A stretch of 64,000 bases of DNA from Pycnopodia helianthoides. Taxonomy: Eukaryota > Echinodermata > Asteroidea > Forcipulatida > Asteriidae. The stretch covers positions 1 to 64,000 of the forward strand of contig JASTWB010000076.1 of the NCBI GenBank assembly GCA_032158295.1, written 5' to 3'. Within the stretch, counting starts at the first letter, position 1, and every line of letters begins with the position of its first letter. Both the position numbers and the translations under genes were made by a program. Shown piece after piece: positions 45,191 to 57,338 of this stretch. The notes under the pieces were generated by a model that did no database searches, was not told the origin of the DNA, and saw nothing but the letters and a program-made list of their open reading frames with translations.

Positions 45191-45206
45191 GGTTCTTTTC
45201 AGAACC
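45191..45206 (+). promoter_or_regulatory. Histone-type 3' stem-loop, second copy
   Basis: GGTTCT-TTTC-AGAACC has a perfect six-base-pair stem and TTTC loop, followed by ACCACA. A purine-rich AAAGAGAG begins 12 nt after the stem. Stem bases differ from the 22837 copy by compensatory changes (C40 to T with G48 to A), so pairing is conserved while sequence drifts. Confidence 0.82.
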
Positions 45207-45384
45207 ACCACATATCCAAAGAGAGAATATTACTTGCCTTGTCTTGTTTATTTTATTTTACTATTTGCTCCATTACTATAATAATATATCACGGCATTCC
45301 GAATAAGATATTATTATAAAACAACCTTACTTAAATAGTATAATAATAAATAAATAATAAGTATAAACCATACTCTCTAGAAAT

Positions 45385-47429
45385 ATGGCCAAACGAAAGT
45401 TTACCAAACGAGCTCAAATTTCACAATCCCAAAAGAAAGCCGAACGCTTTTCTCGTACTTGCTCCATATCCAAACGGTTCAATAAGAATAACCTTCTTTT
45501 ACATCTAGCAAAAGAAAGTGAACAATTCATTACTAACTTATCCAAAACCACCCTTTCCACAATTGAGAAAGTGGCTTTAGGAAAAAGGTCTAAATTTTGT
45601 TCCAACTCCCGCCAAAGCTAACGGTAAGAAATTACTGAGTGATTTTAACATCTTCCAAAGAAGAATGAGAATTGCTTTTCTTATGCACAACAAACCTGCC
45701 AAAGCGCAACCTTTCAGACCACCCTCTCAATGGCGACCACATTCTACCCAATGTGCGACGCTTGAAAACTATTTGGAAGCCACAAAATATCAATTTGCTC
45801 ATGTCAGACTGAAAATCAGAAACCAAACATGACAAAAAAAGAGCTATCAGCTTTAACCAACCTCAAAACCAACCCAGACATCATTATCAAACGATACGAC
45901 AAAAGAAGAGGCATTTGCATATTAAACCGCATTAACTACCTACAAGTAGGTTACCGCCATCTTGAATCTGAGCACTATGTAGAGCTAGACCACGATATTA
46001 CACCACAAACCATAACAATGGTTCATAACCTACTCATTGACATGTTTCGAAACAAACACATAAACAAATCAACGCTGGCCTATCTCGACCCACTCTCCCA
46101 ACAGTGTGAATGTCCAACAATGTATTTTCTCCCGAAGATACACGAGACACCACCAGAGGGAACTCCATTTGTAGGGCGACCCGTCATCAGCGGATGCTCA
46201 AGCCCCACGGCCAAAATATCAGAATTCGTGGACTATTTTATCCTTCCAATAGTAACCGCACAACCCACGTATGTACGCGACACAGCGGACATACTGCGCA
46301 AATTGGAAAACTCAAAATTCCCACAGACAGTTCTCATTAGGAGTATAGATGTTGTTTCTATGTACACAAATGTCCGTCAAAATGAAGCAATCAAAAGCGT
46401 TTGCAATGCTCTCAACGGCAACCTCCATCCATACCCTACCACAAAACCACCCTCCTAATACATACGCAAACTCTTGGAACTGAGATTAGGAAGAAACAAA
46501 GACTTTTTGCAAAAAATCGGATGCGCCATGGGCTCAACTGCAAGCCCAGAAATATGTGATATTACACTACATGATCTGGAAAAACAAATCCTTTGACAAG
46601 CTGATCACATCCTTACCTGGTGGCGTTATAGAGACAATAATCTCGTCATCTATGACAGTACTCTTGACAATTTCAAGAATCTGATCCATACTATGAATCA
46701 AATGCACCCTACCCTCAAATTTAATTTTGAGGCATCTGATACTTCAATCAACTACCTGGACCTCCTGATATTCAAGGGTAAAAGGTTCTGAGAAACTGGT
46801 ATTCTGGACACAAAAGTCTATACCAAACTCACGGAAACCTACCAATACCTACACAAAAAATCATCTCACCCCCAACATATTTTCAAGGCATTCATATACA
46901 GAGAAACACTCCAATATGCAAGAAACACCAAAATGAAGATGAATTTATGGACAAAGTGAACAATTTCTTGGAAAAACTAACAGCAAGAGGCTATAGTACA
47001 TCAGAGATAAACAAAAACACAAACAAAGTATCTTTTGAAGAACGCAACAATCTGATTCACAAAAGGCATAACAAAAAGGAAAACAAAACTCCGTTGGTCT
47101 TCACGACCACATACAATCCTTGCATCAACCACAGTGATTTAAACCGTGCAATCAACAAATACTGGCCAATGATACAAGGCAATGAAACACTCCAGAGGAT
47201 TTTCCAAAATCCTCCTTTCATTGCTTTCAAAAAAGACCAAAACATACGGGAAAAACTAATCAGAGCTAAACTCAACCAAAGTTTTAACGACTCCACGCCC
47301 ACCCAACAGCTCTCCCCCGTTCCCGACAACTCTGGTTTTGGCAACAGCCATCATGATGAAGCACTAGAAATCCTAAACTCCTTATTGGAGGAACAAGTTA
47401 CAAACAAACGAGGATTTCACTCAAAATAA
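45385..47429 (+). pseudogene. Penelope-like reverse transcriptase, broken
   Basis: The N-terminal frame starts at ATG 45385 and shifts frame near 45580-45600. From 45829 the core reads Y-F-L-P-K-I-H, G-R-P-V-I-S-G, S-I-D-V-V-S-M-Y-T-N-V (first catalytic Asp), then after a TAA at 46456, A-M-G-S-T-A-S-P. The catalytic box reads Y-R-D-N where Asp-Asp is expected, so activity is lost there too. More stops (46594 and 46789 regions) and a frameshift precede the thumb frame 46947-47429. The family call rests on LPKIH/GRPVISG and the thumb sequence. It has no role in the host that I can infer. Confidence 0.85.
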
Positions 47430-47532
47430 CCATCCCCAAACGGACTATACAGTTACGGTTACAACCTCGAACCAAAGCCTATTAAACCAACCCCACGGTC
47501 TATATAACAGACACGAGACATACTGATTCTTC

Positions 47533-47602
47533 CAGAATCAACCAATTGCAACTGATGAGTGCCCATCTGAGGCATGAAAACATGTTGCTACCCAAGAATC
47601 TG
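47533..47602 (+). ncRNA. Hammerhead ribozyme, scissile site deleted
   Basis: Identical in core to the 32495 copy: CTGATGA at 47552, stem II GTGCC/GGCAT, GAAA at 47576. It lacks three bases around the cleavage base (near 47586), so stem III and stem I cannot both form around an NUH site. Predicted inactive. Confidence 0.78.
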
Positions 47603-47805
47603 TAAAAAATATTCGCAGTCTCACTACCCCAGTGATAACCACTGACAAAAAACACTTAAAACTCCAATCAATATGACACAATATGTATATAATACCCCGA
47701 CATGAACTACATCCATAAAACATGTAATCACATTTTTACGGTTAGATGTTTTTCAAGTCAACTAGTCTTGGAGTGTCTCTGAATTGGACAGCTCCATCAT
47801 TTATC

Positions 47806-47990
47806 AATCATGACACCTATCATGAACCTATATGTAAATAAGTAATTCCAAAAGGCCAATTGTTTTTCTTTCAAAGCACCATCATCCCCTCCCCCTGCCT
47901 CAATTGACACCTATCATGAACCTACATGTAAATAAGGAATTTTGAAAAGTGCAATTTGATTTTCTTTCATAGCACCATCCTCCCCCCAAA
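47806..47990. repeat. Tandem repeat after the Penelope-like element
   Basis: Two units homologous to 32770-32985 and 45055-45170. Confidence 0.7.
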
Positions 47991-48489
47991 CCCGCCAAAA
48001 TGTTGGAAAGTTTGGTTGGCGCTAATAGATTCAACATTCAATATTGCCAAGAGAGGTTTGATTACGCACAATATGACTTGGAACAAAATTTCTGCTAAAA
48101 TCCAAACTATTATTCGTTATTACCATGCTTGCATGGGGAACTTTTTGGGGTTTGCAACATTGGGTATCCCTAGGGTGGTACAGCGCACAGTTCCACAAGC
48201 TCCGAATCCTAGCTCAGAGACAACTTGGAGAACAGAGCCTGGCTTGTAAACCGATTGTCCATGTAGATGCAATGTCCTTTATGTTCGAGTCCCTGCAAAA
48301 GGTTCAAGACTACCTTGCCTGGTGCACTAAAATCTCAGAATAACTTACAGAGGACTGTCCTTGTGGGGACGTGGGCTGCGATCCTGTGAAACACTCCCAG
48401 GCACATGTGTACCCTGTGTCTGATTCGTTCAATGAAAAACATTTCAATTTTCATTTGGCGGCCTTTCGTGGCATGTACTGTCTAACAGA

Positions 48490-48907
48490 GTCGTCCTTTG
48501 AACTTTACCATGGTCTCGTCCGGTGAAAGGCTTCGTCCAGGCTGGTGCACCCGGAGGAATGATGGTAGTACAATGTTTAACAGTGGGCGTACTTTTGAAA
48601 GTTTGTCACAAACCTGTGTAGTCAGCCTAGATCATATGAAGTCAGAACCCCAAATGGCAACACACTCAGGCGCAACCGATCACATCTGGGAGAAGTACCA
48701 AGCCAGGCATTCAAACCATGCATGCCGAAACAAGTTCGGTTCAAAACAGGCCTGACTGACCAATGTCCTGACACACAGAATGACCGTTCCACCCAAAACC
48801 AACAACCACCCTGTGACCAAGCAACCACCAAACATAACCAGACCCACCACACCTACACAACGCGATCTGGTAGAACCATTCATAAACCAACTCGATACAC
48901 CACATAA
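48490..48907 (+). pseudogene. Ty3/Gypsy integrase tail, segment copy 2
   Basis: Homologous to 33476-33891. Here the end of the frame is open from 48722 to the TAA at 48905, with TRSGRTIHKPTRYTT. Upstream integrase, RNase H, reverse transcriptase and gag are absent, so only the 3' end of the element was carried in the duplicated segment. Confidence 0.7.
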
Positions 48908-49197
48908 AAGCTAACACCAAAGTAGCTATCATTGCTTGGACACCTTGATTAGTTTTATCAGACAGAGTTTAGTCTGTAGTGATTTATTATAAACTTATAA
49001 GTTACACTGCTCCAGTTTTTTCATTCTTGCCTACAGTTACATCTATTTTTCATTTAAAATGCTGCCTATTCGTACCATTTTCATCAATTTGCAAAGTTTT
49101 ATTCTAGTTACTGTTGATGTTACAAATTTAAAGTTACTGTTTACAATAAATTTCAGTCTCCTAGAGACATCTATAACAAACTGAAATTGTACTTTTC

Positions 49198-49527
49198 AAA
49201 GGAAGGGGATGTTGATATGTAATAGGGACTACTTTCCCCCGAGTAGTATTGTACACGTAAGAGGTCATGGGACCGTTATTCTGAAGTTGCAATAAACATG
49301 GAGACACAGAATCACTTCAAACACCAGGCCAATTATTACAGACCAAGCATGACTTTGCATTGGAAAGGATCCTGATCACACAATCAACCTGCTTTAAACA
49401 CCAGGCCAATTATTACAAACCAAGCATGACTTTGTATTGGAAAGGATCCTGAACACACAACCAAGTTGCTATAAACACCAGGCCAATTATTAACGACCAA
49501 GCATGACTTTGCTTTGGAACAGATCCT
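49198..49527 (+). repeat. Polypurine tract and short LTR, segment copy 2
   Basis: AAAGGAAGGGGA is followed by TGTTGATATG at 49210, AATAAA near 49292, and about three 77-bp units (49320-49520). It ends near GATCCTAAA with the terminal ACA lost. Confidence 0.6.
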
Positions 49528-49534
49528 AAAGTTT

Positions 49535-49612
49535 TAGGCCCGGGTACCCTTAGGCCCGGGTACCCTTAGGCCCGGGTACCCGAGGTGAATACCGGTCGGG
49601 TACCCGGGAACC
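49535..49612. repeat. 16-bp TTAGGCCCGGGTACCC repeat, copy 2
   Basis: Same three-unit structure as 35018-35100, placed directly against the shortened LTR. Confidence 0.82.
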
Positions 49613-50567
49613 AAAATAGAAAGCCAGGAAGTACTGTTTATTCATTGTTCTAAACACCTACGCAAGTGAACCAATATGCAATATGCATGCCTGTGAAAAA
49701 GAAACACACACACGCGTTAACCGCCGATGGCAAAATATAAGCACACAAAATAAAACACTTCAACCGTAACAAATTTCTTTAGGAATGCAACAAGAAAAGT
49801 GCAAGATGTTTTATTTACAAAAACTTTTCTTAACACCAAACTGGAAATCTGCAATTCCAGTCCCAAACGGATGATTTAAATACAATGTGTAAAGTCAACA
49901 AGCATTACCGGTACTTATAGCAAAAACACAATGTTTTTCTTTTACCTTATGTTTTTACATGTACATGTACATGTACTCAGACAGATCAAGAACTGATTAG
50001 GACATGAATAATTAATGAAAACTAAAATAACTCGAGAAATCAAAATAATTTAATGTGATGGATACCTTGTACAACGTTGCACCATTGTAAAAAATTTCTG
50101 TTCCCTAACATCTCCCAGAAGTTTATTTAGAAACGTTGCCTGAAGGTTGCGATTTTTTCCTGAAACTGATGAATCCCTCTCTCTAAAAACACATTCCTTA
50201 GAATGGAGTTGTTTCTCAAAATGTTATACATTATCAACATCTGCAGTGCTTCTTACCAAGTAGGTTTTTATGGTCCTACATTTTTGGAGTTATTGCACAA
50301 GTTTGATGGTCAGAATCATTGCTTACGTTGAAGTGTTTTAAGGTGAAGCAATCAAATGCCAGAAATCCTGAAAATACACGAAGAAGATCACTCTAATGCT
50401 GTGCCAACGTTGAGACAATGTTGACAAAAATGCAAACTAGTGGGCGGGACTTAGAAGTGTGTGGTTCTTCTTTGATCAATTTGATTGAATTTAGTTATTC
50501 ATGGCAAAATTCTGTACTTTTTTTATATATTCGTCTATAAATAAAAAAAATCGTAAAACAACCTGTT
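49613..50567. other. Non-coding, colinear with 35101-35984
   Basis: No gene. It contains an insertion of about 100 bp near 49636-49735 absent from copy 1, and lacks about 70 bp that copy 1 has near 35690-35755. Confidence 0.5.
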
Positions 50568-52660
50568 ATGGATGTATCGGTAAAACGCCTTAAAGTTGAC
50601 CAGTTGAACACAGGCCGTGGCATAGAATCCACTTTGTATGATGCAAGAGCTACTCACAGCAGGATCAATGATAATGAAAGTTTGAAGACATTTCAAAATA
50701 CCCTAAGGGAAATTTCAGCTGGAATACATTTTTCTTACATCGTTGAAAAAGAGGATGAAAAGACACTTTGCTGGAACGTTAACGTATAAAATTGAGACAT
50801 TGTAGGAACAAAACGTTTGTAACTAAATCACGTGAATTAAAAAGTAAACAGTTTGATAAAAGGTGTTAACCATGAATAGGAAGGCTGTGGATCCTGGACA
50901 ATATAAATATAAGACATGCAGAGTATAAGGAAGTATATGATGTATGGGTCGTAGTGACTGTAGTATGTATTTAGTTATTGGTATCTTAAATTAAATGTAA
51001 GTAACATAACTGATAAGTACTACAGTTAAGAAATTAATTACTTGATCTAATTAAGCCAACAACGTTGCAGAACCGTTACTTTACAACATATTATGACGTT
51101 GTAAGAAGGTTATTTTTGGATGTAGTATGGACGTTGGCTTACAACGTTAGAGACAACGTTTTCACAACATTAAGAAGAGTCCACACAAATTCGTTGTCAC
51201 AATGTTACACATCAACGTTGCCACAACAAAAAATGTACAGATGCAACAACGTTCTCGCAATATTTTTTAAAGACGTTGCTGGAACGTTAATGTATAAAAT
51301 TGAGACGTTGTAGGAATGTTAGTTAACATGTTGTGACGTTGTCAGAAGGTTAATTATGGATGTGGTATGGACGTTGGCTTACAATGTTAGAGACAACGTT
51401 GTCACAACATTAAGGAGAGTCCACACAAATTCTTTGCCACAACAAAAACTTAACGTTGAAACAACGTTCTCGCAACGTTTTTCGGTTAGCTGGGAGGTCA
51501 GATGGGTGTTGGGATTGTGCCTTTGATGATACAAGCATGATTGTTGGGCTGTAAAGTTGCATATGCACATTGTGACTGTCCAGCTGGACGCGGAGGGGTC
51601 TGTAATCATATGTCTTACTTTTGGAGCTAGCTAAATATCACCTCCATGCTATGAAAGTTGTTCCGCAAGAAGTGGCATGCACTTCCAAACTTAGCCAGTG
51701 GGTGATGCCACAATCCAAAGGAAAAATCGTAAAACAACCTGTTATGGATGTATCAGTAAAACACCTTAAGGTTGACCAGTTGAGCACAGGCCGTGGCATA
51801 GAATCCACTTTGTATGATGCAAGAGCTACTCACAGCAGGATCAATGATAATGAAAGTTTGAAGACATTTCAAAATACCCTAAGGGAAATTTCAGCTGGAA
51901 TACATGTTTCTTACATCGTTGAAAAAGAGGATGAAAAAACAGTTTACAAAAGAACTAGATTTGGGCCTGCACCTCTTGGATCACCTTTGAGTTATCAGTG
52001 TTCTATTTTTGAATTCAATTTTAAAGTTTACTACAATATGCCTCCAGCAGTGAGTACAAGTAGCTCATCTCCAACTTTACAGAGGAACCTTAGTGTGTAT
52101 CCACCATTTCCTTTATCAACTGTGCCCATCTATTCAGTCAGTGTCAATTATGTCCCAACTTCACAATCAGAAACAACAGTTTAGTCCTTCATGCAGCACA
52201 TTGATGTAGCCCAAGTAGAATTAGACACAAGAGACCAAAGTTCTTGTACTGACTGGTTCAAATACCGCAATTACAGGTTCACTGCTTCAAAATTTCATGG
52301 AATTTTTATTTAAAAAAAGGTGGACACTGAATTTGCCAAAGATTTATTGCCCGGGAGTTAAAAAACCATTTCAGACTTTCTCAAAAACAAATTCAAACAT
52401 GGGAATGATTTTGAACCAGTTGCTGTAAACAAATATTCGTGTTACATGAATGGTTCTGGCCATGCTGTACGGTTGGAGAAATGCAGTCTTGTAATTGATA
52501 AAAATGCATTTTGGTTGGGTGCATCACCTGACCGAAAGGTGGTTGACTATTTGGCATGAATTCCATTCGGAATTCTTGATGTAAAATGCCCAGAAAAGCA
52601 TAAGGATGAAGATCCACTTATAGCATGCAATGATCCAAATTTTTGCTGCAAAAATTAAGG
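50568..52660 (+). pseudogene. SWIM zinc finger - YqaJ nuclease protein, segment copy 2
   Basis: Same gene as 36700-37790. The partial duplicate is at 50568-50789. The SWIM finger (C-D-C-P-A-G-R-R-G-V-C-N-H near 51577) is followed by a 4-nt loss that shifts frame. The linker is open at 51621-52184. The YqaJ part here keeps the catalytic middle: F-W-L-G-A-S-P-D near 52508, then G-I-L-D-V-K-C-P near 52570, with an in-frame TGA between them at 52557. The C-terminal QVQGQ block seen in copy 1 is missing because the sequence runs into a MITE at 52675. The two copies are complementary ruins of one gene. Confidence 0.75.
51060..51480. repeat. AACGTTG-rich interval, copy 2, with internal tandem duplication
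   Basis: Two related blocks, about 51060-51240 and 51290-51450, share GTATGGACGTTGGCTTACAA. Copy 1 has only one block. Confidence 0.65.
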
Positions 52661-52674
52661 TGGTGAGATTTCAC

Positions 52675-53054
52675 TTAAAGGAACATTACAGAATTGGTTT
52701 TTGCTAACAAAACAGTTGTTGGCAGTGTCAGCACTTTATGTAATCCACCATATACATAAACTGACAAACCTGTAGAAGTTTGAGATCGATCGGCCATCTG
52801 GGTCACAAGAAAAAAGTGAAAAACCGATTACACATTTGCTTGAAATCATATAGACTCAACAAATGAATAAAACGCTCACTGAGCGATAAACTCCAATCGG
52901 AAAATTAGTTTATTAATTTCTCATCAAATATGGCATTTCAGACAGAAATATTTCAAGGGATGTCTTCTACTATCATCATCATTAGACCGTGTAAGTTGTA
53001 TGTAAATCTGTGATCAAAAAGTATATTTTACAAGATTTTTTCTTGTTCCTTTAA
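52675..53054. mobile_element. MITE family 1, copy 4 (inverted)
   Basis: TTAA at both ends; the left inverted repeat is intact, the right one is degraded (AAGATTTTTTCTTGTTCCTT). It truncates the SWIM/YqaJ pseudogene. Confidence 0.8.
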
Positions 53055-53993
53055 TGTTTATAACACAAAAATGGTTCCTGGAGGAAATTTTATAAAACAT
53101 CATAAAACCAACCTATATACATTTAATGATCAAAAAGCCTTTGGTGGCAGCTGCCGGAGCAGGTAATCTACTGTTGGAACTGTATGCATACTCAGATATG
53201 TGTAAATGCCAGTAAATCACCTGTTATGTTTCCTGCTGCCTACAAGCGTATCAAAGTCCCACATTGAATATCAGTTTATACTTACAAAAACAGTTCTTCT
53301 GTAATGTATTCTGTGCTTGGATTATGTTGTTATGTCTTTGGTTGTTTTCTGATTTTACAGTTTCCTTGAGGGTGAAATCACTTCCAAAACAAACTCTTAA
53401 AAAACTATCATTACTAATTTTTAATCGAGCATGTCTTTTTTCGCTTAGTTAAAAATTATATATTTTATACTGTCGATACAGATCATTACATTATTTTGGT
53501 TTTGCGCGACATGTGATAATGTAAATTATGTTGCACCAAAGCCTTTTAAGACAAAAAGTTCTTTTTGAGGGTTCAGATGGCAACTAATGTGTTTGATTAT
53601 GAAGACATGGTTAAGTGTCCTGCTCAGGGATATATAAGTGACATGACTGGGACCTGAACCCCTTCGAAAACACCAGAACTTGAGTCTAGTGCACTCTTAG
53701 ACCAATCATTCTGTTTAACTGGGATAACAATAGTTATTGTTACATAAATTCTACCCCTCCCTTTGCAAAGCCGAGTGCAAACCCAGTTTTCACCAAGTGA
53801 TTATGTTCTGCGATAATGCATGCATTTAATATTTGTTTTATATAACTCACAAACAAATCCTTGTCATTTGAAATATTTACAGACACAAAAACTCATCCAC
53901 CCCACACTCTGAAAATTCTAAGAAGTCCTTCTCAGCGACTTGGACCATTCCATGTAGATAACTATCTCCACTATGACATGACCTTAACACACT
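53055..53993. other. Unassigned, with a decayed SINE fragment
   Basis: No gene. 53590-53710 on the minus strand resembles the SINE head (CTCAAGTTCTGGTGTTT and a B-box-like GGTTCAGGTCCC). Confidence 0.45.
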
Positions 53994-53997
53994 GGCG

Positions 53998-54258
53998 CCG
54001 ATGAGTATATTCGTAGTAACACGTGTAACAAATTCTGCCACTACGAGTATGCTCGTAGAGAATGAAAGGGCTTCGTATTGTTTATTGAATACACTGGCAT
54101 CACTGAGCGAGCAACAAATACGCTTCTGGCAGTGGTGAGGACATACGTTCTTAGAATGTGTATGTTCAGTTTTTTGTTGTATAGTACCTATTTGGTATGC
54201 GCGCACGCGCAGCGCACTTGGCAAATAGGAACGGCCTACATGACCGGCAGCCAACAAG
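53998..54258. mobile_element. MITE family 3, copy 2
   Basis: TTAA borders at 53994-53997 and 54259-54262; colinear with 38771-39049. It includes an inverted CTACGAGTATGCTCGTAG palindrome near 54040. Confidence 0.78.
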
Positions 54259-54262
54259 TTAA

Positions 54263-55960
54263 CTCGTTTGGACAAGGAAAATGATTGGCGAGGAACGATT
54301 TTTTTTTAACACAACCCTGCAAAGCGTCCTTCCATTATCAATATAGGACTCCTATATTAAATTTTGGAGCGGTGCAGCAGCATATACGCCAAAATAATAA
54401 TAAAAAAATAAAGGATGACACAAATTAAATTACAAGGATCTGTGTGCACGGTATATAATATAATGATTATTATGTGGTTATGTTAGGAAAAACATTACCG
54501 ACCCTATGAGTAAATTGGGGCACTACTTTGTCGTTAGTAGGGGTAAACCTGATGCTACCACCGGATGTTACTTCAATCTGTAAAATATCTGAGAAGCTGC
54601 ACACAAAGTAAGTTGACGAGTTAGACAAATTAGAGGAACACTGTTAATTCTAGTGACAGAAAAATTCAACAATAACAAGCTAAAATACTTGCATACCATC
54701 CAATTTCAGTGTGTTTGCGACATGAACCAGAAACTTTCTGTGAGTTTGCAAAACAAGAACCTGTTTGTGAAATTATAGCCCTACTCTTTAAAGGTAGATT
54801 ACATCATGAAAAAGTGTACTTCCAAGTTACTACAAAATAACTTACTTGACTGAAAGTATTAGTTCTAAGTATCCAGTGAAATCGCTTAGCTAGGTGATTC
54901 ATTTTAAAGCAATGATTAGACCAACCATCGTTTGAACTGTCGGACAGTTTAAAATCGTCACCTTTTTGCTCTTGTAATTCTCGGCAGTCACAGACTGACA
55001 AATTCAAACAGGTCACTGGATCGATATTTCACATTATATCCCACCCCACAAAACCACATTTAAAAAAACAAAAAACAGCGATTACCAATGATGTAATTTC
55101 CCTCTAGCATTGAACATAAAATCGAACTTGCATTATTGAATTGTATGTTCAATTTTTTTGGCACATTTTTTAGAATGTCTGCATCACCTCGAAAGTAAGC
55201 CTGAGCAATCCAGTTGCTTGGTTACAATTTAGATTCCAACAATTCTGTACACACAACGCATCTTAAAGACACTCAACAAACACAGAGCTGCCAATGTTTG
55301 CATCTTGCAATCAGAGAGATTTTGTCCAACAATCAGGGAGATATTTAGAATTGCATTTAACACACAAGGGAAAAATTTTCCATAATCATGAAGATTTTCA
55401 ATTTTTTTATTTTCAATTAGAACATAGAACGATTGGTTTATTTTCAGAGAACTTTCTGCAGAATCATAAAGATTTGGCAGCTCTGCAAACAACTGAACAA
55501 GTTTTGTGTACGGACTTGATCAAACTAGACAATCAGAGGCAACCAACCTCAGCATGCAAAAGGAGAACATAAGAGACATTTTTATATATTGGTTTCTCAT
55601 TAACCTGTGCTGTTTGCTGAAGGATGGTTTTGTATATTTGTTTTCTTTTGCTCTTGCCCAACTTTTTGGATGCTTGTGATTGATATTATTCTTTTGGGTG
55701 AGGGGACGGAAGTGTGCTCTCAAATTAACTTGTGCCTGTACCTCCTTTCATTTTCAAATTGCAATCCTTTTGTTTTAGTTTTTTATTCTTTTGTATAATT
55801 TATATATGTCACAGACAGGGGTTGTGTGGTGTGACCCTGGTGTTGAAGTAGTTCTTTAACTCTATTTAAAAAAAGTAGGACGCCAACTCACAGAGAGGAA
55901 TTCAAGTGAAGTGAATCAAGACAAACTGTTTCTGGACTACAAATGGTGATTTGGATTTTT
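54263..55960. other. Segment boundary DNA, no gene recognised
   Basis: 54263-54730 is colinear with 39054-39520. 54730-55960 is found only here. The frame at 55294-55572 has no recognisable domain. Confidence 0.45.
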
Positions 55961-55964
55961 GTTT

Positions 55965-56790
55965 CTAAGTAAACTTGTGTAATTTCAGTCTAATCTAATA
56001 TGATGGCTGAACAAACATTCCTAACTTAAAGGCACTGGACACTATAGGTAATTACTCAAAATATTTGTTAGCATAAAAACTTACTTGGTAACGAGCAATG
56101 GAGAGCTGTTGATAGTATAAAACATTGTGAGAAACGGCTCCCTCTGAAGTAACATAGTTTTTGAGGAAGAAGTAATTTCTCAGTAAAATATTTGAATTGA
56201 AATCGAAATCAAGCATCTGAAAGCAAACAACTCCGTGTGACAAGGGTGTTTTTTCTTCCATTATTATCTCGCAACTTCGACGACCAATTGAGTTTAAATT
56301 TTCACAGGTTTGTTATTTTTTGCATATGTTGAGATACACCAAGTGAGAAGACTGGTCTTTGACAATTACCAAAGGTGTCCAGTGTCTTTAAATCTTTCCT
56401 GAAGAGGTTAGGTTTTAAAGCAAGCTTGTTTAATTTCAATCTTACGTATTATGATGGCTGGAAGAACGATGAACAAACCTTACCAACTAAAATCAACCCT
56501 GAGGGGTTGAGTTTTAAAGTTGCAAGGTTGAATTTCAGTCTAACCTAATATGATGGCTAGACAAACATTCTCAACCTAAATCATCCCTGAAGGGGGCCGA
56601 GTTTCTAAGTCAACTTGTGTAATTTCAGTCTTACCTAACAAAATGGTTGGAAAAACAATGAACAAACATTCCAAACTAAAAATTACTCCTGAAGGGGGTG
56701 AGGTTTACAGTCGACCGGTGTAAATTCAGTCTTACCTAACAAAATGGCTGGAAGAATAATGAACAAACAATCCCAACTAAAATGATAACT
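55965..56790. repeat. 90-bp tandem repeat, segment copy 3 (about five units plus an insertion)
   Basis: Same units as 40110-40575. One unit is interrupted by MITE family 2 at a TTAA. Confidence 0.78.
56030..56387. mobile_element. TTAA-flanked MITE family 2, best copy
   Basis: The left end AGGCACTGGACACTATAGGT and the right end ACCAAAGGTGTCCAGTGTCT are inverted repeats. TTAA is at 56026-56029 and 56388-56391. The empty site is visible in the tandem unit at 40166. 358 bp, no coding capacity. Confidence 0.88.
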
Positions 56791-57338
56791 CATCACAATC
56801 CTGAGTTTTATATGCCTGAATTGGTGATTGTAACTATCAAAATTACCAATTCTCATTTTGGGTTCTTCAAATACAAAATGTCAGACTTTGACAGTATTTC
56901 AGATGGAAATAAATCTCTGGAGTATTTTATGTAGAAAAAGTGATGTACTGGCCCTACAAGAAAAACAATTATTGGTAAATTTAGTCCTGAAATATTGCAT
57001 TAGGAGTCTAAGCTGTCCACAAGTGACAAGTTTGTGTCCCACAAAGTGGTTCACAAAACACAATTAGAAATTATAGTTTGTACAAATGGAGGGAGTCTTT
57101 GAACCAAATCAAAATGGACTTGAAAAGCTTTTTCAAACAGTAGAGCCAGATGAACTGATTTAGACATCGCCATCTGGTCAATTGTAAAAAAAGAAAGAAA
57201 AAGGGTTTGGCTTTGTGCTAGGTTGTCAGCTTTTGGCTCCTTTTGGCTCCATGCCTAGTAAGAGAAATACATCCTTTATTCCAAGAATATTCCAAGAATG
57301 GTTTCTTCATTACACTAACAGATGATAAAGCATGACTC

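Larger units (their letters stand above)
45170..47805 (+). mobile_element. Penelope-like retroelement, longest copy (dead)
   Basis: In order: a histone-type stem-loop (45191), an AT-rich leader, an N-terminal basic frame (45385), a reverse transcriptase core (45829-46750), thumb and C-terminus (46947-47429), and a damaged hammerhead (47533-47602). It is flanked by tandem units of the same repeat. No GIY-YIG endonuclease frame was found. Exact ends are uncertain. Confidence 0.75.
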
